Below, one piece after another: positions 10,734-21,730 of a stretch of DNA of 64,000 nucleotides. Where the stretch lies: positions 6,330,038 to 6,394,037 of the forward strand of contig CM038923.1 of the NCBI GenBank assembly GCA_021904315.1, given 5' to 3'. The translations under genes and the position numbers were made by a program. This DNA is from Sphagnum magellanicum (taxonomy: Eukaryota; Streptophyta; Sphagnopsida; Sphagnales; Sphagnaceae). The notes beneath the pieces are model-generated. The model searched no databases, was not told where the DNA came from, and saw only the letters and a list, made by a program, of their open reading frames with translations. Position 1 is the stretch's first letter. Each line of letters opens with the position of its first letter.

Positions 10734-12245
10734 ACTTTTCCACCTTTGTTTTGATAGGCATTGTAATTGTTCTTCACATTAACCATATTAGACTACTCTA
10801 AGTGAATCCTTGTTTATATAATGTTTGATATGACAAATGTCACTATTCATGTTGATACAAATGGTCTTACAAAAAAAATTAAATCATGTTTTATATGGAA
10901 CTTGAGTAAGTAAACCTTAAGGTTTAGTTCTATTACCATGACCAATTAAGTACATATGCCCATTTACATGTGCCCATTGGAAGGTGGAATTTTTTTATTT
11001 TTTTAATTCTTAAATTTTCCTTTGTCCATCAGTTTTTTTATTTAGACATTTTTTAGTTATATTTTAAAATTTGCTTGAAATATTGTCTTGTAGATTTAGT
11101 ACATATTGGCCTTAAGCAATTTGCAATGTATGATTCTTTAAAACAAGCACAACATTCACATTTGGCATGGACAAATATGACAAGGTATAACCACAAACAT
11201 TTGGAGTCAAAAGTGTGTGATATAATTGAATCCTTTGAAGATAAATTTAAAAAGTATTAAAATTTTGTGAGCTATGTTTTCTTTCCCATTTTTGCCTTCA
11301 TTATGAAATTTGGCCCAAACCTTTCTCCCTTGTGTCTTTTAGACAAGGCATGGACCAACCATTGCAAGAACCAAACCCCTTGCATTTTGTCTCTTGATGG
11401 TATGCAAACTGAATGCTTGTATTAAGAAAAAAATTATAATTGTGAAATGAACCTATCTTTAGAAAAAGAATCTATGTTGCGTAGTTGAATGGAAATATGA
11501 CCCTTGTTTTCTTTTCTCATTTGAGTCAAGTGATATACATGATTATTTGCAGTCTCCCTTACAAATAATTGTTTTCACAATTTCCCAATTACTAATTCAA
11601 AACCCTATTAGGTAGTGTAACCACTGGATTATTATTCTGCATATTTATGTTCAACAAAATGACATAAATCAATATCACTCTTTTTCCCACCATGGAGCTT
11701 CAACACAAAACCTGAAAAAAAATTATGATCCTATGTTGCCACACAAGCAAACTTGGCCAACCTCACAATAGAGCAAACAATTAGGTAGTTAACTAATGAA
11801 CAGGCCCATTATTGATTGGGTCATCACTTACATGTAGTTTTTAAGATTTTGCAATTTGTAGTTTATTTTAATTTTTGTGTTCCTCATTTCACCCCCTATA
11901 TCTCATGAAAGCATCATTATTTTCACGTATTGCAAAACTTTGGACTTTTTGGGACATGTGGCAGGATCTATGGAAACATATCTGAATGATTGAAATTTTT
12001 TGAAGATAACTAGAATCAATTGAAGCATGTGCTTCAAGCAATTCAAAGTGAGTCCATGGGCAAATGGAGCACGTGGAATGAATGAACAATTCAAAGTTCC
12101 ACTAGGCAAATTTTAACTTTGTTCATGTGACTTTATTTTGGTTGTAAGATGTGAAGGTGTGCCATCTGCTATTTTCTTCTTTGTAAAATTCATGAAAACC
12201 GCACTTGTTAGTGTCTGCAAATTCAGGACACAACCTTTCATGACA
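10734..12245 (+). repeat. segmental duplication, second copy (downstream part)
   Basis: AT-rich noncoding DNA aligning with 4558-6575 (landmarks are listed under the first copy). It lacks the 602-bp element. Its right edge lies about 180 bp from the 3' end of the DarP-like gene, so the duplication reaches close to that gene's 3' flank. Confidence 0.7.
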
Positions 12246-12423
12246 AGAACCGCACTTGTGAGAAATTTCACAATGACCTCCTCCCGTGAGAGTTCAGAAA
12301 TGCAGTAAGCATCTGGTGACCCTCCGGGATCGGTTAGGATAGTTTTACTAAGCATTTTTTATGCAGGTTCAAATACGAAAGTTACCAGAGAGAGACCAGG
12401 AGGGTACAGGAAGCAGGAGTGCA

Positions 12424-15400
12424 TCAAACTTCAAGTTCAGAGGAATTACTTTGTAGCACTCCTCTTGCTAACTTAAGTAGAAACTTATACAATGCCTTTT
12501 GTTGCCTACTGGGTGGGTTACTTGGGAGCTTTGGTGACCTTACAGTTTCATTACCTCCATTTTCAGAATGGAATTCTTCAAGAGCTGACTCCATGTCTTT
12601 TGAGTGTTGTGCCGCTCGAATAAGCTTCCTCAACTCCTGTGAGAGGCCAGATTGCAATTCAGTGCCACAACTATCTTGATTGGAATTCTTTCACCCAGAG
12701 TGTGCTAAGGCCAGGAAAAGATGCCACTCTAATATGAGAACTGCAAAGAACTCATCTCTGAGGATGAAATGGATCCTCTCAGGTTTGTACAATGCTCATC
12801 TTTCAAATAAAACCAAGCTCAACAAGAAGAATAAGTTGACTATAATATGTATCAGCAATGCATTAATGCACTATCTTTTGTAGTCCACAAACATAGGATT
12901 TGCATGATGGCCATGGAGGTGTTGTGTATAGGTAGCTCCTTATGCAACTGTATAACCATGAATTGTAGAAGATTGAGATACGCTTGCCCCTCAACTTCTG
13001 ACTCCAGGCCACATGGGAATCATGAAGCTGCATGCTAGTGGGAAAGATGCAAAATGACAGCTTGTCTTGAGGTGATTCAGAGAGATCAATAATGACCAGG
13101 AGAAGTATTCTTCCTGCCAGAGAGGCATTTCGTAGAAGTAGCAAACAAACGGTTTGCTCCTTCTTAACTACCCACCTGGTTTGGTTTAATGCCCTCGCAA
13201 AAGCAAAGAGTTATGTTAATTTGTTCTACTGTTTTGTGGGGCAAACACACAAAGAAAGCAGATCAGGTAAACAAACAGGTCAACAGAGTGTTAAAAAAAT
13301 AGTGAGTACCTGTCGATCTAGGTAGACATCACCAGAATATGAAAAGACTTCATGTGTTACAACTTCATCTCCACTCAAAAGGCCTTCTAGCCAACAGCCT
13401 GCTGCCTTCTGTGCTGCCATGTCTTCCTGTGAAGCCACAAACATTCACCTGTTAAAGATACCAGTCCACTGAGACGACACATCTCAACCTCTTTTTCCCC
13501 TTGCAAAGTTTGTTAAGCATCTGTACTTGGATATGTGGAGAAAGCAAGTCAAATTTCCTGAGATCTATCTGGTTTCACATAGAGAAGAGTTTGATGTTAG
13601 ATGTAGCACCTGGGAAATCTTGGCTGGAATGGTCTCATCACTAAAATCTAGTTCATTTGGCTCATTTACTGGAGATGAATCAAAAGTGCTAGGAGGATCA
13701 CCACCCTTCCCAGCCTTAAGAACAAGGTCCATCAAAACAGGGTCCACATCACGAAGTAGCCCCCCTGCAGTGGCAAAACCACAAGTCAACACACCCAATG
13801 CTATTTGTAAATTTCATTCTGAATGAGCAAGAGCATAAAACACGATTGCATTGCCAAAAATTTCCCCAGACATATTTACACAACAAACATAATGATTCCT
13901 CTGTCTACTCCTTGGAACCAGAATGGTCATAGGTAAATGTTAAAGGCAATCTGAGCACATACATACCTATGTAGTTAAACTGTCTCCGCTTTCCATTTCG
14001 TGCCTTTGGGCTCAAGGCCTGCCACATAGAAAATGCAAGGATAGCCCCTTCCGTCAATAAAATTAAGCATTACTCAAAGATCGCACTAGAAATCTGTTTC
14101 AAGTTTGATATGGACAACCTTCCCTAAATTGGAGAAATAGAAGGAACCCACACTAGTTAATCTCCCTTAGCTGTGTCTTTCAAAGGCTCAATTCATTACA
14201 TTATTATTGTTTGAACTACCACCATCACTAATCTTGAGCTCTTATAGAAAAGTAGCATTGTAGAGCTACCTTCACCAGCATGATAGACTCATAAACTTCA
14301 TCTGACAGCTTTGCCCACCTGCAATTTCCATTCCAAGGGTAACAAACATTGTGATGAAAAAGAACAAATCAACTCCGCAAAGCCTGATTCCACATTGGCC
14401 AGCCATCCACATCAGTTTCTCTCTTTGTTGCCTCAAGAACATGCAAACCTGATGAGAGCAAGGGGACATAACATCGACATATCCACAAAATTGCAGAGAA
14501 GTCTCCACAACAGCAATTTGAAGATAAAATGATGATGACTGCTGTCATAACCTTATGAGAGTCTCTCACAAAGTGTCAGGCTATCACCTTCATCACACAA
14601 ATAGCAGTGACACACTCAGATGACTAGCCCTGGACTTCATCAGCTTCCAACCATAGGTGTAGAGCTAGAAAACCATACACCCAAAATCTGAGCAAACCAT
14701 TATACAAAAAATTGTGCCCTGTGTCCAGTGTTTCTGTCGCCTTTCCAGAAGCAACAGGAAGACTCAATCATCATGTTGGATAGCACTCAAGAGACATAGC
14801 TAATCAAGGGACACAAGGTCTACATCCACACAAAGAAGCCCTGATTCACAAGTGCATGGCAGTTTTGCTTGTGCACCTCCATTCATTTCATTGTGTGATA
14901 TGTTTCCAATTTCAAACCAGTGGTGAACACTTGAACTCAGCTTTGATCAGCTTCTATAGCTGCTTCACCAAACATGAGACATGAGCAGGAGCCAAGAAAC
15001 ACCAACCTCACAGCCAGTTGCAGCTGAGTTTGGGACAGAGATGCAAGTTGAACGCCCCAGTGTCGAGCTTGCAAGGATCTCCTTTTACTTTGACCCTTGC
15101 TCTCCTTGTCCTCACTATCCAAAGAGTAGTCTTCATCATCAGCATCATCTTCTTTCTCAATGCCACTACTAGTAGGCTTAGCAATCTGCACAGCACTTGG
15201 CTGTATCTTCTTCTTTCTTCTTCCCTGGCTTTTGCCTGCAGTTCCTGTGTGTAATTCCCTGGTTTTGTTTGCAGAAGCAACAAGCACTCAGTGAACATTT
15301 TATATCACTACTGCCTTCCAATCTCTGCTATACACCATACGTATAGAGTCTATCTCTCAGCAGTAGCATGTTGACAATCTCTACACATGCAATAAGCTTG

Positions 15401-15723
15401 TGCACCACTAGAGCTGTTACAGAGAAAGCAAAGGCGAGCTGAGAAGTGAACCAGTACCTGAAGCTGCAAGGAGCTCCTGCAAACGCTCTCATCAGATATG
15501 TGCAGGTAAGAATGTCATCCGAATTGCGGCTGCAGCGGCGCAATGCTCCTCGGCATAAGCTACTGCTAGTGCAGCCAAAGCTCGTATGCAGATGCACAGG
15601 AGTGGAGCAGGAGCCAGGCAGCAAAGCCTTGAGGTACAGATGGCTGGGAAGAAGCGTGAGCACTGACAGATGCTGCTTGCTGGATGGCCTCCACCACAAC
15701 TGCTTCCCTACATGCAGCAGCAT
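12424..15723 (-). CDS. DarP/YjgA-like (DUF615) ribosome maturation factor, probably organellar
   Basis: Seven exons: 15723-15458, 15258-15007, 14318-14270, 14018-13967, 13764-13610, 13426-13310, 12636-12424. Every junction is GT-AG, the phases close, and the sum is 1104 bp (367 residues). The core matches E. coli DarP (YjgA), a 50S assembly factor: LSDEVYESIMLVK, then RNGKRRQFNYIGGLLRDVD (compare GRRRQLQLIGKMLR), then LDRQELRKLIRAAQ (compare ADRQQLRTLIRNAK), then PPSRQQKALYKFLLKLA. The first 80 or so residues, rich in Arg, Ser and Leu, look like an organelle transit peptide. An acidic stretch (KEDDADDEDYS) and a KSKGQSKRR-type start of the domain follow. A role in chloroplast or mitochondrial large-subunit maturation is inferred from the bacterial family. 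The start could instead be an in-frame codon upstream at 15855, but the ATG at 15723 gives the better targeting sequence. The stop is TGA at 12426-12424. Confidence 0.85.
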
Positions 15724-16068
15724 CCCTGCAACCCTAGTTTTCCCCCTGAAATCACCACACCTGTTCCTTCTACACGTCTTGTCTCTTTCCTTCTGTTGCA
15801 AGAACATCTGCTCATTTCTCAGCTTCCATGCAAACAGAGAAACAAGCAAACACATCCATACCTACTCACACAGCCGAGAAGAAAACCCTCGTGGTCCTTG
15901 AACCCTAAGAATGTCGCTTGATGTTTGCGTTTCTCGCTCTTCGTGTGTGTGGGTGTTTGTTTGTGTCTACGTTAACCTGCGATTGTTGCCGTTGCTGCAT
16001 CAAGCACATGGAGCTTGTATGTGCGGGAAAAGAAGCTGACTGCAACGGCACCGGGGTTTGATAGCCAT

Positions 16069-16227
16069 GTGTCTTGATGGAATGCAAGGCTTGAGAGGTA
16101 TCGCATGGCTGGGCAAAAATGTAAGAAGACCATGGAAGGAAGTTTTTTCAGCAAATGTAGCAAGAGAGTATAAGGATCCAAATTGGGTTTTCTTCAAGTG
16201 GTCACATGCATGTGCTAGCTTGTAGCC
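16069..16227 (+). other. short open frame of uncertain status
   Basis: An ATG-started 52-codon frame (MCLDGMQGLRGIAWLGK..., ending FFKWSHACASL) lies about 350 bp upstream of the DarP-like gene on the opposite strand. It has protein-like composition but matches no family I know. A second open frame, 16377-16559 (+), lies nearby. They may be relics of a decayed gene. Confidence 0.15.
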
Positions 16228-16899
16228 ATGCAGGCCTGGTATCCAGAGGAAAGCCTGCAATTCCTTTTGAATCCATGGTATTTCTGGAGAAATGGAGCAT
16301 TGTGCTTCTTCTTGGGCATGCTGGCCATGTGGATGAAGCACAGGATCTGATCAAGGGATGTGTGCTGTGAACCCCAATGCTGCTTTGTGGTGGGCCTTGC
16401 TTGCCGCTTGCAGAGTTCCTTTCAATATTGGACATGGGAGAAACTGTTGCAAAACATGTTGAATTAGACCCAGGAGATACAGTGGGTTTTGTGCTGCTAT
16501 CACACAAACATGTATGCCCATATGTATTAGCAGAGCTGTCTTCAGTTTTTCCCGGGTGACAACTGGGCCAAAAACCAGAAGGTATGTCAAGGTGAACGAA
16601 TCCCCAGGAACTGTCATATAGCATGTGCTGACCTGAGGAGCCTTATGGCAGCTTCTATGACATTCAGACATAACATGGTCTTTGTGGTACAGGGGCTACA
16701 ATATTCTCAACGTAGGTGTCTTGGGCACACATCTCTTGCTTGTTTGAGTTGCAGTCCAACAAGATTGTCTTCATCATAGGAGGAGGCAGGTCACTGGTTA
16801 CCAATCTTCAATTCTGTCAGTATGGCTCCTTGTGTGCTACCTTTGGTTTTCAGTTGCAGAAGAGGATGATCTTCCAATACCCAGCAAGTCCCTTGTTCA

Positions 16900-18210
16900 A
16901 GACTGATCTCCACTGCCTTTTTTTGTCTCTAGTTATCCACTTGTTTTGCAAAGTTTTCATCAGCCTTTGCAGACATCAACAATCCCCCAGGTTTTTGCCT
17001 ACATATGCTGATCAAGTGGTTGCATGATTATGAGAAACTGTGGTTGTAGAAATGCAGAGCAAGGAGTGGAGTGGTGAATGTAGAGCTTGCATTAGCAAAG
17101 ATAGTTGTGGTACCTGTTGGATCAGGGGAATTGTGAAGGATGAGTCTCCAGCTACTGATCGTCTGTGGTGGGGGTATTCAGACCTTTTTCGGATGTGGGC
17201 CTGCAAACAAACTTCTTGAGCATTCAAGGACATCTTCTCCACCTGCATACTGCGACCTTTCTATCTCAGATTCATCCATATGCTTTTGTAATCTTCTCTG
17301 CACATCTTCTTTCTCTTTCTGGAATGCTTTATTTCTAAAAGTAGAAGGCAAATCATCAACTCCAGTCTCCTTCCAATGTGTGGCAGTTTGGAATTCAGGA
17401 AGTGAAAAAACTGGATGTTTAAAGTGAAGTGTACATTTTGACTTCAGTAGAAGTCAGTTGATATGTTAATCATTTTTATCAGTTTCAAATAAGAGAAATC
17501 ATAGCTTCTCACTCACATTTGCTGCTGATGTTGTATCATCCACCTGAATAAAATTGACAGTGGTGAGGTGATCACTATGCCACAGTTTTGCAATTCCTCA
17601 AAGAAGATCCCATGCTCCTTCCACATCCTGCTGATGAGCTCTCATTGACCCTTGAGCAGCCTGCAGATGAAGCTTTTCCTTCTTACTACATCAAATTTGG
17701 CCACATGAAGACTAGCATCAATGGGCAACCTTCTTCCCCTGCCCAACAATACAAGATGTAAAATTCCAACAACTGTCCATCAAGGGCAGGGAAATCAATT
17801 TTCAGGTAAATGAAATCTTTGACCTCTCTAGGGAAGAAAGAGAATGATTGCCAGTCACAAATCTAATCTTCCAAATGTCATATCTCATGTGTAACCACAC
17901 TCTTTGCATTTAGGGTTTGAGATATTGCATGAGTTTTCAAGCTCCTGCTCTGTGGATTTGGTAAGAGCAATATGGAACCTACCAGTGTAATAAGGCAATG
18001 TTTGTTTGTGTCATCTTGGATCCTGTTGTTGGCTACTGTTGCCAACTTGCTGCAATGCCTGCTCTACAGTTCAGAACTGATTTCTGATTTACCTTTCTCA
18101 GTGCTTCTTCTGCATCCAACAGTTGCTTGAACTTTTTAGACATCACCCTTTCTCTCTCCCTTCCAGTTTCCACTAGCTTCTGCTTCACCCAAATAGGTCA
18201 TGAATCCCTT
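16900..18210 (-). CDS. exon-like segments of an unidentified minus-strand gene
   Basis: Several short open segments lie in a row between plausible splice signals: about 18170-18085 (KLVETGRERERVMSKKF..., coiled-coil-like; acceptor CAG, donor GTAAAT), about 17970-17880 (FHIALTKSTEQELEN..., ending PKCKECG), about 17750-17690, a 27-bp piece near 17555-17529 (VDDTTSAAN; acceptor TTATTCAG, donor GTGAGT), about 17425-17230 (FSLPEFQTATHWKETGVDDL..., charged) and about 17205-17119 (AHIRKRSEYPHH... to IPLIQQ, donor GTACCA). I could not make all phases agree, so this may be a decayed gene or may have exons I missed. No family recognised. Confidence 0.3.
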
Positions 18211-18449
18211 GATGGAACCCAATCAACTTTTGACAACCACAAATCAACAGGACCCAGGAACAAGTACTGCAGCTTGAGTTCCTTGTGCCTGGAAACAGAG
18301 GAGTGCCCTCTGGCGCTGCCCTTCCCATATGTAAACATTGACTTAATTTGGAAAGGACCTACTTGTAGGACCTCTACAGATTTGTAAAGACTTAAGAGAC
18401 CTGCCAAAAAAATTCTAGTGTTCACAGGAGGGTAGATTTCACAGAAGCA

Positions 18450-21400
18450 GTACTGTGCTCGGCTGCTGCATTGAGTGCCCCTTCTTCTTGTAATGCTCAG
18501 GTCCTGGGGCCTTACCTTACACCGAAGGGAATTACTTGCAAATACAAATGCAAAATTAGGTCAGTAGTATAACAATGCTTGAGATTTCTTAACTCCAAAG
18601 AAGCACTGCAATTAAATTTCAATAACCTATATGCATTATGCTAATTTATTGCCGATCAATTAATAAGAATTCAAGGCACTATGGAGCCTGATCATTATTA
18701 CCACCCATTATATATGAGCATTACAAAGCTGGAGGTAGCAGGATGGAGACAAATAGGTAACCAAGTAGGATTGGACAAAAGAAGGAAGCCAAGTGGGATT
18801 GGAAAAATGATGCAAATGGATGAAACACTTAAGGGACAAGAGCACTTGTAGAGTATTTCGACGAATAGCTGAGTAACTTCATCCACATCACAAGTACTTT
18901 GTGGAATTCTTGAAGCATAAAATGTAATTGATGGGCTATCAACTTAAGCTTTGCATTGCTACACATTACCAGTGACAATCAACTAATGGAAAAACTAAAT
19001 TGATATTGCACAAATTAAATTCCATTCGAATCAAGATATTGAATTGCATTGCATGTAACTTGAATTTAATTCAAGTTTAATTGAATTGAATTCAAATTCC
19101 TAAAATTTATTCAACCACATTCAAACCCTACGCATTTTATGATGGCTGCCCACTATTTTGATGGGGTGTCACCTCACCCTTCTCGCCCACTATAATAGTG
19201 GGCAACCCACCAGACCAACTCAAGTGCCAGGGCACAGGAAGAGAAGCTCCCTCCTGCTCAGCCATGCTCCTGCCTGCCATCCCAACTTACAAAGGGGCGG
19301 TAGATTCCTCTCTAGGTTGAGGAAAATTAAGAACACATGGAAATGCCCTCCCATTATTTGATTGCAGTAAATGAGGTTGGAACAGTTGGTGGGTGGCTTT
19401 CATGGCAATGTACCCTTATCAAAGCTTGTTGTGCAATCTAGGAATCCTTAAATGCCAAGGACCCCTTGAAAGCACTTTTGACCCTCTATAAGTTAAGGGT
19501 TTTAGTTGGGGACTAAAAGGTGGTTGCAGGTTTCGCAGGAAAATATGATAAAAATTTAATCAACTTGCCCCCACAGTTTATTTCTTTGGGACAAAACAAA
19601 GAAACTTCAAATAGAAAAAACATCCAAATTTGATGAGAAAAGAACTTATTTGATTTAGAGTAACTTAAAGAACAAGTTGGGCACATTTGGAAGTGGGGAT
19701 GAGGAAAGGGCAAATTTGCTTGGTGAATTATTTTTTGCCTAAACCCTAATCCCGTGGAGCCCAAAAAAGCAATATCATGTTAGTTGGAGCCTGCACCTCT
19801 CTGAAAAGGAGTAACTTCAACTCCTAGTTCAGCAGCATTCTTCAGGTGAGTCCCAAGGCACCAAGTGCCAACCCACCCCTTAACACACCTTTGTCGTATT
19901 CCTTCAAAAAAAACATGCCCAGAAGAGTAATTTTTAAGCTTGAGTGCTACAGCTCCCTCCAAGGTCCAATATTCGAAGCTAGTCCTCATCCACCCCCACA
20001 CATTCAAGCACCCTTGTTGTCAAGTACTTCTGGGAATTTCTTATATTATGAAGAGAATAGATCTCAACTGAAGTTGGAAATTGAACTTGGACTATATACT
20101 CAGTACCCCTTACAATTTAAGTCACTCCAGCAATGACAAAGATTATGATTGTAGTCACAGTGCACACCGTTAAGCTCCTTCCAGTCAACCGCTTCAATGG
20201 TACCCTTCAAATATGCAAGGAAAATTTCTCTTGCTCAATTGATTTGCAAAGCTACCAAAAATCAAAGGAATTATCTTCTTCTTGGCTTAAACATATGATT
20301 GTCAAAAGATAGCTTTAAATAAAACCTTGTAAAACACCAAAAACATCATCACCCAAAGGACACTCTCCAATTTATAATAGATTATCAATTCTTCTCATTA
20401 CTTGTATGTCTACTTACAAAGTTTTATATGTATAAAATAGCACAAATAATTTTACCATAATTCAATTTAATAGAGCATTGAATCTTGAAGGTTATGTACA
20501 GCCCATAGTGTATTCAATCGATTTTTTTAATTTCACAAAAGTGGTAAATTTCTGTTGAAAACAAACATCTTCCCAAGTTTTTCTTCAAAAACATTTTACA
20601 ATATAATGCAAATTTTCCAGCAAAAAATTACTCAACATGTAATTTGATCATTAACCCATAATGGTCAAGGCAGCCAATTTTAGCTGCAGGCCAAACTTTG
20701 ACCAGCCATTCCAGCCAGATCCTCTAGGCAAGCTTTAATGCCAAATGAAAGAAATGCAACTTGACTGCCTGGTAATGGGCAGTTTATACGTGAGCAGTTG
20801 GGCAGTGGTCTGTTGAAATCTAAATTCACTCATTGATCCATTATGATGAGGGATCTCCCTTTGGGTTTAAATTAGAGTAGTTTGAGGCCACAACCCTAGA
20901 AAATGGTAGTGTGGGTGAAAAGTCCAAAAGGAATCCTACATGGTTGAAGTGGATAATGTTGTCTTAGGCTCCAAGGGAGTTTTTCAATTATATTTGCACA
21001 TCTCAATTTGTTTTGAGGCGAGAGGTGCATGCATTTATATTTTCTTTAGATTGCATAATGCAAGATAGAGTGATATTGTTGCATGGCATTATTTTTTATT
21101 CCTCCCCTAGTGGTGCCTTCTCTTACTTGTTTGAGGGGGAAAGGCTGGGCCTACGGAGATTAGGACTTGGTTATGAAGATTTTTTCCTAGCAATTGAGAG
21201 GGATTTCATGCAAAACATTTGTTGCGCACACAAGCCTTAGTGACTACTTTACTTTTGGTCTCCCCCTTTCAAATGGTGCTTTTCCTCCAGAGGCCCTATC
21301 CTCTTTTCCCACTCAAGCCCCCATCATTTTTATCAAAATTTAACCTTCAAGTGAGCAAGGGAGTATGTTCGTGCTCTAAAAGCCTTGGCCCCCTTAGCCC

Positions 21401-21572
21401 TTGCTTCAGTGTCTTCAAAGACCATTATTTCTCTATGGGCTTTTTATCTTTCATATTAATTTTTGCCATGTTGAGATTATTTTATGGAGTTCTAGCTAGA
21501 AGCAAATTTGGATTTTTCTTTAGACATGTTCAAGTTGGCATTCATCCATTTGACTCACCTTTCACTTAACAT
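18450..21572. other. AT-rich intergenic DNA, no gene seen
   Basis: Short open frames only, none with recognisable content. A compact hairpin (GCCCACTATAATAGTGGGC, 19185-19203) sits beside another GCCCACTA copy at 19148, perhaps the end of an old inverted-repeat element. At 19060-19100 the sequence is rich in AATTGAATT/AATTCAAGTT palindromes. Confidence 0.5.
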
Positions 21573-21730
21573 GACACCAAAAATGTTATTTTACAATTGA
21601 TCCTTATCAACTATATTAGTTGTTTATGCCATTTGTAGTTGATTCATACTTGTTGTTTATGCCATTTTTAATCATTTATCCATTTGTAATTGTATAGAAA
21701 TAATCATATAATGACTTTTTTGGCATAATG
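21573..21730. mobile_element. second copy of the 160-bp MITE
   Basis: In reverse orientation this matches the block inserted at 9651-9813: ACACCAAAAATG on the left, GATCCTTATCAA in the middle, TTATGCCATTTTTAATCA, and TCATATAATGAC near the right end. The edges are approximate because the terminal repeats are worn. Confidence 0.6.

Noticed and set aside
15446-15901. 151-codon plus-strand open frame
   Set aside because: Antisense to the transit-peptide exon of the DarP-like gene, whose splice phases agree over seven exons.
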